From Mycobacteriales bacterium (lineage in GTDB: Bacteria > Actinomycetota > Actinomycetes > Mycobacteriales > SCTD01): a DNA stretch of 64,000 bases. How positions within the stretch are numbered: position 1 is the stretch's first letter; each line of letters starts with the position of its first letter. The notes beneath the pieces were generated by a model that did no database searches, was not told the origin of the DNA, and saw only the letters and a program-made list of their open reading frames with translations. Below are positions 9,767 to 18,827 of this stretch, piece after piece. Location of the stretch: contig JAUJOY010000005.1 of NCBI GenBank assembly GCA_030447385.1, forward strand, positions 130,319 to 194,318. The letters are read 5' to 3'. The position numbers and the translations under genes are program-made.

Positions 9767-10633
9767 TCATCCCGCCCGGCTGGCGTGCGCAAGCTCTACG
9801 ACCGCCCAGGCGACGTCATCACCGGCGAGCAGGACGAGGTCGTTGTGGTCAGCACCGCTGATCGGCACCAGCCGGTGGAGTCTGGCCGCGGCGGCCGCCA
9901 CGCGCCGGCTCTGCTCCGGGGGGACGATCGAGTCCGCGGTGCCGTAGATGACCGTGGTCAGCGCGTTCACCTCAGTGATGCGCTTGGCGACCGGGTACCG
10001 GTCCCTCAACAGGGCTCGCACCGGCAGCAACGGGTAGTGGACGCTGCCGGCGGCCGCCAGGTCCTCGAACGGTGACCGCAGGACAAGCCCCGCCGGGGGG
10101 TGCTCCCTCGCCAACTCGGTCACGACGGCAGCGCCCAGGCTCTCGCCGAAGTACAGGAGTCGATCGGCCGGCACCCCCGCGACCTCCAGCAGGAAACGGC
10201 GGGCCGCGCGGACGTCGAGGGCCAGGCCCTGCTCGCTGGGACTCCCAGGGTTGCCGCCGTAGCCGCGGTAGTCGAACAGCAGCACCGACAAGCCATGCTC
10301 GGCGAGCGCGCGTGCCAGCGGCGCGCGCAGCTCGCGAGACCCGCCGTTGCCACTGGCGACCAACACGGCCGGCGCTTCGGCCGCCGCCGCAGGTAGGTAC
10401 CAGGCGCCGAGCTGCAACCCGTCGTCGGTCTCGAGCACGACGTCCAAGGCTCCGGGCAGGACCGCCGCTGCCCTTGGTACCGGCTCCCGGTCCGGTAGGT
10501 ACACCAGGTGTCGCTGGAAGGCCCAAAGCGCAGCGACCACCAGCACGGCGACCACCAGCACACCCGCCGTGAGGAGGACCGCCAGCCGTGCCACGAGACC
10601 AGCATGCCCTGCGCTGCGCCCTCTCCAGCTCAT
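9767..10633 (-). CDS. membrane-anchored alpha/beta hydrolase
   Basis: A 288-residue serine hydrolase. The N-terminal hydrophobic helix (GLVARLAVLLTAGVLVVAVL, about residues 12-36) acts as a membrane anchor. The hydrolase core then has FDYRGYGGNPGSPSEQGL, the nucleophile elbow FGESLGAAV (Ser in GxSxG), SPFEDLAAAG, YGTADSIVPPEQS carrying the catalytic Asp, and SGADHNDLVL with the catalytic His. This layout is that of the BEM46/prolyl-oligopeptidase-like family of membrane hydrolases with unknown substrate. The gene is convergent with the RibD-like gene. All catalytic residues are present and the frame is intact. Confidence 0.85.
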   Translation of the reverse strand: MSWRGRSAGHAGLVARLAVLLTAGVLVVAVLVVAALWAFQRHLVYLPDREPVPRAAAVLPGALDVVLETDDGLQLGAWYLPAAAAEAPAVLVASGNGGSRELRAPLARALAEHGLSVLLFDYRGYGGNPGSPSEQGLALDVRAARRFLLEVAGVPADRLLYFGESLGAAVVTELAREHPPAGLVLRSPFEDLAAAGSVHYPLLPVRALLRDRYPVAKRITEVNALTTVIYGTADSIVPPEQSRRVAAAAARLHRLVPISGADHNDLVLLAGDDVAWAVVELAHASRAG

Positions 10634-10733
10634 CGCGCGCCCGTCCAGCGGCGCCGCTCTGCATGCGGGGCGACGATCGGGAGCCGGCACCACCCGGGCG
10701 ACGAGCGCGTGAGTTCGTCCGCCTGGACCAACG

Positions 10734-11105
10734 TCAGTCAGGCGTGTGGCACACGGCCTCCACGTTGTTGCCGTCGGGGTCGCGCACGAATCCGCCGTAG
10801 TAGTTCGGGTGGTACTCCGGCCACGGGCGCGGCTCGTGCAGTACCTCGGCGCCCGCAGCACGCCCCGCCTCGACGAACGCGCGTACCGCAGCCCGGTCGG
10901 GCGCCGGGAAGGCGACGCGTGTCTCGCGGAAGCCCTGACCAGTCCTCTGCGGGCCGAGCCAGAAGCCAGGCATCGGCGGCACGCCGTACCCGACGGTGTC
11001 GCCGAAGTCCATGAGGCAGCGACCGCCGATGGTCGGGAGCACGGCGTCGTAGAACGCGCGGCTCACGCTCACGTCCGCGCACTGGAGAGAGAGGTGGTCG
11101 AGCAC
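10734..11105 (-). CDS. VOC/glyoxalase-superfamily protein
   Basis: A 123-residue single-domain vicinal oxygen chelate protein. The GTG at 11105 is preceded by AAAGGAG at a good distance, which decides the start over longer open frames upstream. The fold is read from VLDHLSLQCADVSVSRAFYD (first beta-alpha unit), FGDTVGYGVPPMPGFWLGP in the middle, and the C-terminal HPNYYGGFVRDPDGNNVEAV metal-side motif. Relatives include glyoxalases, dioxygenases and antibiotic-resistance binders. Nothing here narrows the choice. It sits in the same direction as the membrane hydrolase, about 100 bases upstream of it. Confidence 0.85.
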   Translation of the reverse strand: MLDHLSLQCADVSVSRAFYDAVLPTIGGRCLMDFGDTVGYGVPPMPGFWLGPQRTGQGFRETRVAFPAPDRAAVRAFVEAGRAAGAEVLHEPRPWPEYHPNYYGGFVRDPDGNNVEAVCHTPD

Positions 11106-11781
11106 GGTGTCTCCTTTCGCGTCGACGGGGGACGTCATCCATGTGCGGTCATAACGACGCACCGCGCTGGACGGTGCCGGCAACGCGGCGAACAGCCCGG
11201 TGAGCGGGTCGAACAGCGGGCGCGAGGTCGAGAAGAAGCTGAGCAGGAGCGTCAGTGGGGTGTCCGGCCCCGGAATGAAGACGTCGACGAGCCTCACCCT
11301 CACGCAGGCCGCCAGTCGACGCTGGCGTGCGCAGTGGCCGGACATCCGGTCGATCCGGGATTACGTCTCGCGATGCGGCGTACTACCTCGTCCTGGCAGG
11401 CGGGGCGGAGCAGCCGCGTCCTTGCGCGGCTCGACAGGTCCGTGCGGATCCACAGCGTCCACCTGTTCGACGCGCGCGCCGTGACCTCCTGGCCCGCGAC
11501 CGTCGCGTCTGGGTGGGGTGCAGTGTCCGCAACGACGCCTGGGACGCCGCCGAGGTCTAGCCGCGGCCGAACAACGACCTGCTGCCGCTCCGGCCCGGAC
11601 CTGCAGATCGTCGCCCGCGACCACCCTGCCCAGAGCCGGCGCGGCGGCCGTCTTCCTGTAAGTGTGGTTGAGAGGCGTCCAGTACCGGCCCATCCATCGA
11701 GTTCTGGATGGCGAATGGATGGGATACGCGATCCCTGCGACGCTCCGCGGACCTGCAAGCCCCTGACCTGGGCCTTTGACT
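11106..11781. other. no confident gene
   Basis: About 676 bases between the VOC gene and the left attachment site. Frames are open by GC bias but none looks like protein. One small inverted repeat around CCATCCATCGAGTTCTGGAT (about 11691-11712) is visible just left of the element boundary. This stretch may be what originally lay downstream of the tRNA-Gly gene before the island inserted. Confidence 0.3.
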
Positions 11782-11824
11782 GAGCGGGCGACGGGAATCG
11801 AACCCGCGTAGCCAGTTTGGAAGA
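11782..11824 (-). repeat. left attachment site, partial tRNA-Gly copy
   Basis: Forty-three bases identical to 20697-20739, covering the anticodon loop, variable loop, T arm and 3' acceptor of tRNA-Gly. The left copy lacks the 5' half and the encoded CCA, so it is not a functional tRNA but the displaced end of the original gene. Confidence 0.9.
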
Positions 11825-11846
11825 TTGACGACATTTCGGAGCATCG

Positions 11847-11860
11847 TCGCAGGTCAGAGG
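11847..11860. repeat. 14-bp inverted repeat near left end of island
   Basis: TCGCAGGTCAGAGG here is the exact reverse complement of 20675-20688 beside the right attachment site. The pair lies just inside both ends of the element and may bind integrase or excisionase. Confidence 0.55.
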
Positions 11861-11898
11861 CACCGTTACCACCTCGGCGAGGGCCTCTGTGGGCTCCA

Positions 11899-11909
11899 CG
11901 TGGGTTAGC
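11899..11909. repeat. single CGTGGGTTAGC site
   Basis: This 11-base word matches one unit of the four-copy array at 20571-20613 at the other end of the island. It overlaps the last codons of the integrase gene. Likely an integrase arm site. Confidence 0.5.
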
Positions 11910-13044
11910 CAGTCCGGGATGACTTCCGGCGAGGGCGGATCGGGACGACCACTGCGTTGGTGGCGAGACCGTCGAGGGCCCTCGCGATCTCGACGTCGCG
12001 GTGGCTGCTGGCGTGCTGGTAGATCAGGGCTGCGGCGGGGGATGAGTGCCCCAGGCGGTGCATCAGCTCGGCGGTGCTGGCGCCGGTGGCCGCCGCCAGG
12101 GTCGCTCCGGTGTGGCGCAGCTCGTGGACCCGCACCGGCGCCAGCTCGCAGGCTGTGGCGGCGCGGCGGAAGGTGCTGTGGAAGTTCGAGACCGTTAGGA
12201 AACTTCCGTTGCTGGTGCCAAAGACGAGGGCGTCTACGTCCTCGGCGACGTGGGCCTCCAGATGCGCGGTGAGCCGGGTCGCCACCGACGGGGGAAGGGC
12301 CACCGTCCTGCGCCCCGCCTCGGTCTTGGGTGGCCCCACGACCCACTCGCCGGAGATGCGTCGGACGCTGCGGGTAACGGTGACCGCCTCACCCGTCGGC
12401 GCGACGTCGCGGCGACGCAGGGCGGTCGCCTCCCCGAACCGCAGGCCACCGAAGGCCATCACCTGCACCAGGGCCTGGTAGCGGGCCGGGATCTTTGATG
12501 TCACCGCGTGCACCTCGCCGGCCGTCAGGGCTCGCGAGGGCCGGGCGGACTTCGGCACCCCTGCCGACCGCACCCGGCACGGGTTGATCGTGATGGCCTC
12601 GTCGCCGACGGCGACGTTGAGTAGGGCTCGGAGCAGCCGGTAGGCCTGCACGAGGGCGGTCGGCTTCACGGTCTGTGTGGCCGCTTCGTGCCACTGACGG
12701 ACCCGCTGAGGCGTGATGTCACCGACGGGCACCTGGGACCAGGTTTTGCGGAGGTGGACCCGCCAGACGGCCTCGTAGAGCTCCCTCGTGCTCGCCCTGA
12801 GGTCGGTCCGGACCAGGTAGTCCATCGCGTACTCGCCGACCGTCCGTTCGCCGGCCTCCGGTGCCCGCCAGGCCCTGCGGACCACGTCGGCCTGGGCGGT
12901 GGCCAACCACAGCCGGGCGTCGGTCTTGGTGTCGAAGGTCTTCGACCGGCGCTGGCTGTCCGGGCCGGTGTAGCGCGCCCGCCAGCGCCCCGAGTCCAGC
13001 CGCTCGACATGCCCGAAGCTGCTGGTCCGTGGCTTGGTGCTCAT
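11905..13044 (-). CDS. tyrosine site-specific integrase
   Basis: A 379-residue phage-type integrase that would insert the island into tRNA-Gly and excise it. The N-terminal arm-binding part has FGHVERLDSGRWRARYTGPD. A SAM-like core-binding domain follows (VGEYAMDYLVRTDLRASTRE ... TPQRVRQWHEAA). The catalytic domain shows all expected residues: Arg in GGLRFGEATALRRRDV, the H-x-x-R box HELRHTGATLAA, the His of RLGHSSPAAALIY, and the nucleophile Tyr in IYQHAS. Length is normal and the frame intact. The ATG at 13044 gives MSTKPRTSSFGH. The gene lies next to the left attachment site and downstream of the excisionase, so the two are probably co-transcribed. Confidence 0.92.
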   Translation of the reverse strand: MSTKPRTSSFGHVERLDSGRWRARYTGPDSQRRSKTFDTKTDARLWLATAQADVVRRAWRAPEAGERTVGEYAMDYLVRTDLRASTRELYEAVWRVHLRKTWSQVPVGDITPQRVRQWHEAATQTVKPTALVQAYRLLRALLNVAVGDEAITINPCRVRSAGVPKSARPSRALTAGEVHAVTSKIPARYQALVQVMAFGGLRFGEATALRRRDVAPTGEAVTVTRSVRRISGEWVVGPPKTEAGRRTVALPPSVATRLTAHLEAHVAEDVDALVFGTSNGSFLTVSNFHSTFRRAATACELAPVRVHELRHTGATLAAATGASTAELMHRLGHSSPAAALIYQHASSHRDVEIARALDGLATNAVVVPIRPRRKSSRTG

Positions 13045-13161
13045 CGGGCGCCCCCCGCGTGTCGGAAGTCAGAAGTCGTTGATGTCACCAGTGTCGTCCT
13101 CCGTGCCGACGCTGAGCGAGAGACCTGTGGACCGCTGACTGGAGCGGGTAATCGCGACTCG

Positions 13162-13344
13162 TCAGGAGGCGCGGTGGCGGGGCTCTTGGCGGCTGGCCGT
13201 GATGTAGGCGTCGAGGTCGTTGCTGTCGATGCGGAGGTGCTTGCCGAGCTTGACGACGGCGATGCGTCGCTCGGCCCGGAGTCGGCGGATGAAGCGGACG
13301 CTGGTGCCGAGCCGGTCGGCGGCTTGTTCGACGGTGAGCAACAT
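13162..13344 (-). CDS. excisionase-like helix-turn-helix protein
   Basis: Sixty residues forming a MerR-like winged helix of the excisionase (HTH_17) family: LLTVEQAADRLGTSVRFIRR, then LRAERRIAVVKLGKHLRI and DSNDLDAYI. Such proteins bend attachment-site DNA and turn integrase toward excision, or act as repressors. The ATG at 13344 is chosen over longer frames because GAGGAG precedes it and relatives start at MLLTVEQ. It sits directly upstream of the integrase on the same strand. Confidence 0.85.
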   Translation of the reverse strand: MLLTVEQAADRLGTSVRFIRRLRAERRIAVVKLGKHLRIDSNDLDAYITASRQEPRHRAS

Positions 13345-13704
13345 GGGGAGTCTCCTCGTGGCGTGGAAGCGGGTGGTGGAGGGGGCGAGATCCGTTGATC
13401 TCACAGCTGCGTTGGGGCGACAACTGGCTCGGTCTTGCCGGCCGATCGCCGCAGCTGCGCGGTGAGAACCGTCCTGGATCGGGGCGAACTGCAGGGCACT
13501 GTCTGGTGCTGTGCTGCTGGCCAGCGGCGCCTCCCAGGTGTTATCCGATCGTGACCAAATCGCCCAGGGTCAGGCTGCGTGCTCTCCACTGCTACAGGTG
13601 TCATCCCGGACCGGAAATCGGACACGAGGCCGGAAGAATCTGCTCGGCGCACGGATCCGGCCGGGGTCGGGGCGGTCCGTGGAGGACCCGGGGGTGGGCC
13701 GGGT
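13345..13704. other. no gene seen between excisionase and relaxase
   Basis: About 360 bases. The part around 13520-13620 is less GC-biased than its surroundings (for example GTGTTATCCGATCGTGACC). It may carry the promoter for the excisionase-integrase pair, but I could not define promoter boxes. Confidence 0.3.
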
Positions 13705-16700
13705 TCAGCGGCTGCGTCCGGGCCCGCGGGGTGGTTCGGGGCCGCGGTAGGGCGGGGGCAGGTCCGGGCCGGGCCGCGTGGGGCGGTCCGCCCCTCGGGT
13801 GGCGAGGGCGTGGAGCGCAGCGGCGGTGCTTGGGGTGGGTCGGGTAAGGCCGGTGCCGTCCCAGGTGTCGGCCCAGGCTCGCCGGACGGCCGCGCTGCTG
13901 CCGGCGGCGTTGTCGCGTTCGCGGGCCTGGTGCTCGGCGCGGAGGGTGAGCCGGTCGATCTCGGCCTCCACCGGGCTCTGCAGCCGTTGGAGCTGCCCCA
14001 GTTGCTGCTGCGCGCTGTTGACGGCGGTGGTGAGGGTGTCGCGGCGGTGCTGTCGGGCCCAGCGCGGCAGGGCGGCGAGCTGCTGCTGGGCCTGCTCGAG
14101 GGTCTGCTGGAGCTGGCCCTGTCGGCCGTGGAGCTGCTCGCGTACGGCTCGCCGGTCGGAGAGTTCCTGCAGGGTCCGCCGATACTCCGGGGGTAGCGGC
14201 TGCGGCTGGGCGGCGCGGCGCCTCGCCTCGGCCTGGGCGGCCTGCCGTCGGGCAGTCTCGGCGGCAGCGCGGGCAAGGTCGGCACCGGCTACGCGGGCGC
14301 TGGCCAGGACGGTGTGTGCGGCGTCCTGCGCGCCGCTCTGCTGCGCCGCGGTCCGCAGGACCCACATGGTCTGCTCCCGCAGGTCCACGTCGTCGCCTAC
14401 GTGTCCGTCACGGCCAGCTCCGTGGCCGTGGCCGTGCTGGTGCTCCGGGTCGTGGGTGGGGTCGGGGGTGACGTAGGCGTGGTTGCCGTGCCGACCACGG
14501 GTCATCGCGACGTAGAGGTGCTCGCGGTCCATTCCGGGTCGGACCAGCACCAGGCCGAGGTCGGCGGTGGCACCTTGGGCGCTGTCGATAGTGCTGGCCC
14601 AGCCGTACTCGACATGCTCGAGGTAGTCGGCGGGCAGGATCACCCGGCCCCGGCCGGTCAGGTCTTCGACGAACAGCCCTCCGGCGGATCCGGGGCCCAG
14701 GACCCGGAACCGGTCGCCGTTGCGGACATGCTCCGCGTCGTGCCCGGACACCTGCCCAGGGTCTCCCGAAGCGTGGGCGGCGGCGAGGGTGAGGCGCCGG
14801 TTGTTGCGGCGGGTCCGGAGCAGGTCGCCGGCCTGCCAGTCACGCTCACCGGCCCTCGTGACGGGTCCGTGTACCTGCCCGGTAGCGAGGGCGGCAGCGC
14901 GGGCGCGGGTGTTGAGCGCATCGACGTCGAGCCGGGTGCGGGCCAGCATCAGCGCGTCCTGGCCGGCGGCGCGGGAGCGAGTCCAGTGCGTGAAGACCTG
15001 GTCGAGTGCGGTGTCGCCATCGGCGCAGGGGTGCAGCCGGTCATACGCGCCATAGACCCCGAGGACTGCGGGGTCGCCCCTGCGCAGGTCCAGGCTGGCC
15101 TGGCGTTCCCAGTCTGAGGTGAATCGGTGGATCTGGCCGAGCTCGAGCCCATGGCCGGCGTGCGCGAGGGCGGCGAGCATCCCGCCAGGACCGTTGATCA
15201 CCCCGATCTGCCCGGGGTCCCCGACCAGCACGACCTTCGTAGCGGCCGCGGCGGCGAGCCGGGTCACGGTGTCTAGGTCCAGGGTGCTGGCCATCGAGGC
15301 CTCGTCCAGGATCAGCACGGTCCGCTCATGGAGCCTGCTCCAGGCCTGCTCGGCGGGTGGGAGCTGGTGCAGCCGGGTCTGGTTGTGCAGCCACTTGGCG
15401 AGGGTGTCGGTCCGGCTACCGGTCGCCGCGGCGAGTTCGGCGGCGGCCCGCGCCGACGGGGCCAACCCGATCACGCGGTACCCGGACTGCTCCCAGGCCT
15501 GCGATGCGGCGCCCAGGGTGCTGGTCTTGCCGGCCCCGGCGGGGGCGGTCAGGACGGACAGGAAGTCCCCACCGCCGGTCAACCGGCCCAGCGCGTACTG
15601 CTGATCAGGGTCCAGCCTGCCGGCCTGGGCGGCGGCGAGCTTGACCCGCTCGTCCGGGACCCGCCCGTAACCGCCGAGCCGGCCCTGGCGGGCGAGGGCC
15701 AGGATCCGGGCCTCGGCGCTCAGGACCTGCACGGTGGCGTAGCGGGCATCCGACGCCCGTGGCGTCCCGCCGCGCACGGGCGCGCCGACCGGCACCGCCT
15801 CCACCAGAGCCAGGGCCTGGTCGGTGAGCGCCTCCACCTTGGCGACGACTTCGCTGGCGGTCAGTCCGCTGGTCGGCAGGTGGGCGGCAACCTGGCCGGC
15901 GACGTCGGCGCGGGAGAACACCGCTTGGCGCTGCCCGGCGGCTTGCAACGCCGCCAGCACTCGCGCGGTCTCGTCGTGCCCGTTCGAGCCCGCGGACTGA
16001 GCAGGGACGACGGCGTTGAGCGGCCCGACGGCGCGCAGTACCTGCTCGGGGGTCCAGCCGGCCCGTGCGGCTTCGGCGGTCCAGCCCTGCTGCAACGACT
16101 GGGGTTCGGGGTGGGTCTTGCCGGGCCGGGTCTTCAGCACGGCGGTCTTGACTACCGCCGCGCGCTCGGCCCGGCTCAGGGTCCGGCCGAGGAGCCTTTC
16201 GTATTCGATGATCTTCGGCGCGGCCTCGGCGTCAATGGCTGTGGTTCTTTTGCTCCACAACTTGCACAAGTCAGTGGGCATGCCAAGAATCTCCGCCTGG
16301 CCGTGCTCATTCACGTCACCGAACTGCACGTCCAGGCGCTGGTGGAGTTCATTCCTGAGGGCGGCTTGGTAGATCATGCCGGCGCTTTTCTTGTGACCGA
16401 ACAGGTCTTTGGCGTCCAGCGTCCGCCACGTCCCGTCGGTGCACCGGACCTTGTTCACGACCAGCGCGTGGGTGTGCTCGAGGGTCCCTTCTCGGCTGGT
16501 CCGATGGTCGAACAGCGCCACCGCCAACCCGTCCGACGTGATCTGCTCGACCCCGTTCGTGCCCCGTCGTGACCGCGACGCGTACGTGTCCAGATACGCC
16601 AGGCCGGCCTGGACGGCGGCCTGGTGTGAGGCCTTGACTGCGGCCGCGACCTCGCCACTCCCCATTGCCCACAGGGCACTACAGGTCTTCGGGGCGCTGA

Positions 16701-17004
16701 ACGTCAGGTCGAACCCAGTCACCCCGTCCTTGCGCCACACACCCGAGGCGCTGCCCGGTGCTCGGGTGCAGGGCGCGGGCGAACAGCGCCTCGCCTGCTG
16801 CTCGCTCACCACCAAGCCCGGCTCCAGGCCCACAGCCGCCAGCCCACGGCCGTGCCAGCGGCCGGGTGCCTCGCCGTGGCCGAGGTAGTAGTCCGTCGCC
16901 TGGCAGGCCACCCTGGGGTGTAGTACCGCCACGACCCGCACCCGATCTTCGCCGACGAAAGCACCCCGACACCTCCAACCCATGTCACCCCTGAACGCCA
17001 CCAC
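13705..17004 (-). CDS. MobF-family relaxase with helicase domain
   Basis: A 1099-residue relaxase that would nick the island at oriT and unwind it for transfer. The TrwC-type relaxase domain holds the tyrosine region ATDYYLGHGEAPGRWHG, the VTGFDLTFSAPKTCSALWA signature and an HUH-type metal site in LEHTHALVVNKVRC. The RecD-like helicase part has Walker A TAPAGAGKTSTLG, Walker B VLILDEASMAS, GDPGQ and the C-terminal helicase motif STIDSAQGATADL followed by VAMTRGRHGNHAY. The last 200 residues are Gln/Ala/Arg-rich and likely coiled coil. Between about 16735 and 16800 the frame reads unlike the family, while another frame gives EALFARALHPSTGQRLG, so two compensating indels probably garble about 20 residues. 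The start is uncertain: relatives begin a few residues before the first motif. Confidence 0.9.
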   Translation of the reverse strand: MVAFRGDMGWRCRGAFVGEDRVRVVAVLHPRVACQATDYYLGHGEAPGRWHGRGLAAVGLEPGLVVSEQQARRCSPAPCTRAPGSASGVWRKDGVTGFDLTFSAPKTCSALWAMGSGEVAAAVKASHQAAVQAGLAYLDTYASRSRRGTNGVEQITSDGLAVALFDHRTSREGTLEHTHALVVNKVRCTDGTWRTLDAKDLFGHKKSAGMIYQAALRNELHQRLDVQFGDVNEHGQAEILGMPTDLCKLWSKRTTAIDAEAAPKIIEYERLLGRTLSRAERAAVVKTAVLKTRPGKTHPEPQSLQQGWTAEAARAGWTPEQVLRAVGPLNAVVPAQSAGSNGHDETARVLAALQAAGQRQAVFSRADVAGQVAAHLPTSGLTASEVVAKVEALTDQALALVEAVPVGAPVRGGTPRASDARYATVQVLSAEARILALARQGRLGGYGRVPDERVKLAAAQAGRLDPDQQYALGRLTGGGDFLSVLTAPAGAGKTSTLGAASQAWEQSGYRVIGLAPSARAAAELAAATGSRTDTLAKWLHNQTRLHQLPPAEQAWSRLHERTVLILDEASMASTLDLDTVTRLAAAAATKVVLVGDPGQIGVINGPGGMLAALAHAGHGLELGQIHRFTSDWERQASLDLRRGDPAVLGVYGAYDRLHPCADGDTALDQVFTHWTRSRAAGQDALMLARTRLDVDALNTRARAAALATGQVHGPVTRAGERDWQAGDLLRTRRNNRRLTLAAAHASGDPGQVSGHDAEHVRNGDRFRVLGPGSAGGLFVEDLTGRGRVILPADYLEHVEYGWASTIDSAQGATADLGLVLVRPGMDREHLYVAMTRGRHGNHAYVTPDPTHDPEHQHGHGHGAGRDGHVGDDVDLREQTMWVLRTAAQQSGAQDAAHTVLASARVAGADLARAAAETARRQAAQAEARRRAAQPQPLPPEYRRTLQELSDRRAVREQLHGRQGQLQQTLEQAQQQLAALPRWARQHRRDTLTTAVNSAQQQLGQLQRLQSPVEAEIDRLTLRAEHQARERDNAAGSSAAVRRAWADTWDGTGLTRPTPSTAAALHALATRGADRPTRPGPDLPPPYRGPEPPRGPGRSR

Positions 17005-17304
17005 CGTACATTCGAAGAATGCACATGTCTGCTGCTATGGGGTTAGTTTTTGGGCGGAACGTTGAATAGGGACAAGCGCGGTGAGGTGCGGTCACAAAAG
17101 GTCACTTAAGGTTAGTCGGGGGAGGGGAAGAATTTTTCGGTGCGTGTGGCGAGGGATCGGCGGATGGGCTCCCGATGATCGGAGTGATCGACGTCGGGGA
17201 GGTCCAAGGAGTCCGCGGTCGTTCGCCCAGGTAGCACTTCTCCTGCAGAGTCCCCTGTGAGGTGACAAGCGGCACTACGCGCTTCTTGGTGCCATGCTGC
17301 CAAG
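17005..17304. other. candidate origin of transfer / relaxase promoter region
   Basis: Three hundred non-coding bases directly upstream of the relaxase, clearly AT-richer than the rest (runs such as GGGGTTAGTTTTTGGGC at 17039-17055 and GAAGAATTTTTCGG near 17127-17140). It includes GGTGAGGTGCGGTCAC at 17080-17095 and a GTCAC direct repeat five bases apart. MobF origins usually lie beside the relaxase gene in such AT-rich, repeat-bearing DNA. The call rests on position and composition. Confidence 0.4.
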
Positions 17305-17690
17305 GTGCTCGAGCGACTGCGCCGGCTCAAGGCGCGACGGCGTGCGGCCGTCGACTGGGCGCCGATGGCGGCAGAGATCTCGCGGGCGAAGCAACAGCGA
17401 GTCGAGGCCGTTGCAGCGGGCGGGCAGGAAGCGACGGTCGAAAGGCTGGAAGCCCTGCTTTTTCGCCACGATCCGATCGGCATCAACTTCGGAGACAACA
17501 CCGACGAGTACCGCGCCGAGGCTGAGACGATCGCGCTGCGGCGAGGTGAAGTCAGTAGCGTCCAGGACGTCCAACGAGTAGTACACGAGGAGTTTGTGCG
17601 GTGGTTCTCCGCGGACATTGGGACCGCCCGATCGCTACGGGGCCATCGCACGTGAGATCGGGAACTTGATCACAGTTGACGACGTGTAGC
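17305..17690 (+). pseudogene. hypothetical protein with C-terminal frameshift
   Basis: About 128 codons. The GTG at 17305 lies six bases after CATGCT, a weak -10 box, suggesting a leaderless message. The protein starts with a basic helix (MLERLRRLKARRRAAVDWAP), then has LLFRHDPIGINFGDNTDEYR and VQRVVHEEFVRWFSADI. Near 17625 the frame changes and continues GPPDRYGAIAREIGNLIT to TAG at 17690. The DPIG and DEYxxEA pattern is reminiscent of DUF1871-like proteins of unknown function, which I note only as a resemblance. One base is likely extra or missing. Confidence 0.6.
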
Positions 17691-17698
17691 GGCCCGTA

Positions 17699-18086
17699 TC
17701 ACTCGAAGCGGCAGTCGCGGGCTTCCATCCAGGCAGCCAGCGCGTGTCCACCGTCCGCGAGCGGCGCGTCACCATTGAGGAGAGGGCTGCGGATGTGGTC
17801 CTGTCCAATGCAGGTCACCACCGCAAGCAGCCTTGCCGCGACCGGCCGCATCGTCGTGAAAGGCGGCGGTGGGACCGCCCATGGTCATCCAGTCCGAGCG
17901 CTCACCATCCTCGTCTATGGCCAGCCCCGCGACCAGGCGGGCGACCTCCGGTTGGGACTGCTCCACGGCCAGCACGGAGTTCTGCTTCCTGCGTCTGGAG
18001 TCGAAGGAGGAGCCAGCAACGACGCGCACTGACCTAGCCCGAGCCAGGGCGGCCGCGAGTTCGGCCGCGTCTCTGCCTGTGCCCAC
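17699..18086 (-). pseudogene. hypothetical protein, frameshifted
   Basis: The minus-strand GTG at 18086 begins VGTGRDAAELAAALARARSV and continues VAGSSFDSRRRKQNSVLAVE, QSQPEVARLVAGLAIDEDGE and MTMGGPTAAFHDDA. A shift near 17815 then gives LLAVVTCIGQDHIRSPLLNG and DAPLADGGHALAAWMEARDC to TGA at 17699. The two parts make one compact protein of about 128 residues with strong protein-like composition. I do not recognise the family. A TAGCCT box eight bases before the GTG supports this start. It converges on the gene at 17305-17690, with stops only eight bases apart. Confidence 0.6.
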
Positions 18087-18094
18087 GGAGTTGG

Positions 18095-18100
18095 AGGCTA
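18095..18100 (-). promoter_or_regulatory. -10 box, leaderless promoter
   Basis: TAGCCT on the minus strand, eight bases before the GTG at 18086. The spacing places transcription start at or next to the start codon. Confidence 0.45.
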
Positions 18101-18217
18101 TCGCCTGTTGCGTGCTTGATCTCGAAGGATGAGAGCGGCACCTACCTTCGAACGGCACCCATCTTCGGTGCCGCTCCATCAAGAGCACGATGCACCCCGC
18201 GCGGCGGGCCTGGCGCG

Positions 18218-18223
18218 TATCCT
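18218..18223 (+). promoter_or_regulatory. -10 box, leaderless promoter
   Basis: TATCCT followed by eight bases and the GTG at 18232 of the lipoprotein gene. It supports that start over the ATG at 18190. Confidence 0.45.
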
Positions 18224-18231
18224 CACGCACC

Positions 18232-18827
18232 GTGCGCACCGCGAGCCGCTGCCTGGCTGCCACCATCGCCGTCGGGCTGACCCTGTCGTGTTCCTCGCAA
18301 AGCAACAGCGGCCCAAGCGATCGCGAAGCAGCGCCGGGGGCGAGCCCATCCGCTTCGGCTACTCCTTCGTCGTCGGCGGTGACGACTTTCCAAGCCCCGG
18401 ACGCGTTCTTCACCGCCGATTTCATTGGTGAGCCGCGGAGGGTGAGGAATCGGCTACGGGCGCGGGTGGGAGGGCCTACCTGATCATCATCTACTTGGAC
18501 GAGGCCGACGATCAGGTGTTGGGGGTCACGTTCTCGGACCTTCGCCTCTCGACCTATCCCCATGGACGCGTTTCTAGATCGCGCACTGGCTGGCATCGCC
18601 GCCCAGAACGGCGGCACCGTCGCGTCACAGCAGAGGGTTGCTTTCGCGGGAACGACCGCTGTGGATGGCGTCATCACAACCGCAGACGCGGTGCAACACG
18701 TCCGCGCAGCGCTCCTGCCCCCGGGCCACGGCTACACGCTTTCGCAATTCGGACCCCGGGCAGCCCGAGGTCGCAGGAGTTCGAGCGACTCCTGTCCTCG
18801 TTCAGGCACTTGCCCGTAACGCGATAG
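18232..18827 (+). pseudogene. putative lipoprotein, frameshifted
   Basis: The GTG at 18232 gives a signal peptide (VRTASRCLAATIAVGL) with lipobox TLSC, then a Ser/Pro linker (SSQSNSGPSDREAAPGASPS) and FQAPDAFFTADFIGEPRR. The frame changes near 18440 to read LIIIYLDEADDQVLGVTFSD, near 18555 to MDAFLDRALAGIAAQNGG and AGTTAVDGVITTADAVQHV, and again near 18750 to end FERLLSSFRHLPVTR with TAG at 18827. The composite is a secreted lipid-anchored protein of about 198 residues with an unrecognised globular domain. At least three indels interrupt it. It sits between the hypothetical genes and the toxin-antitoxin pair within the island. Confidence 0.6.

Noticed and set aside
11782-11824. A second tRNA-Gly gene at the left end of the island
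   Set aside because: Only the 3' half is present. There is no acceptor 5' strand or D arm, so it is an attachment-site remnant.
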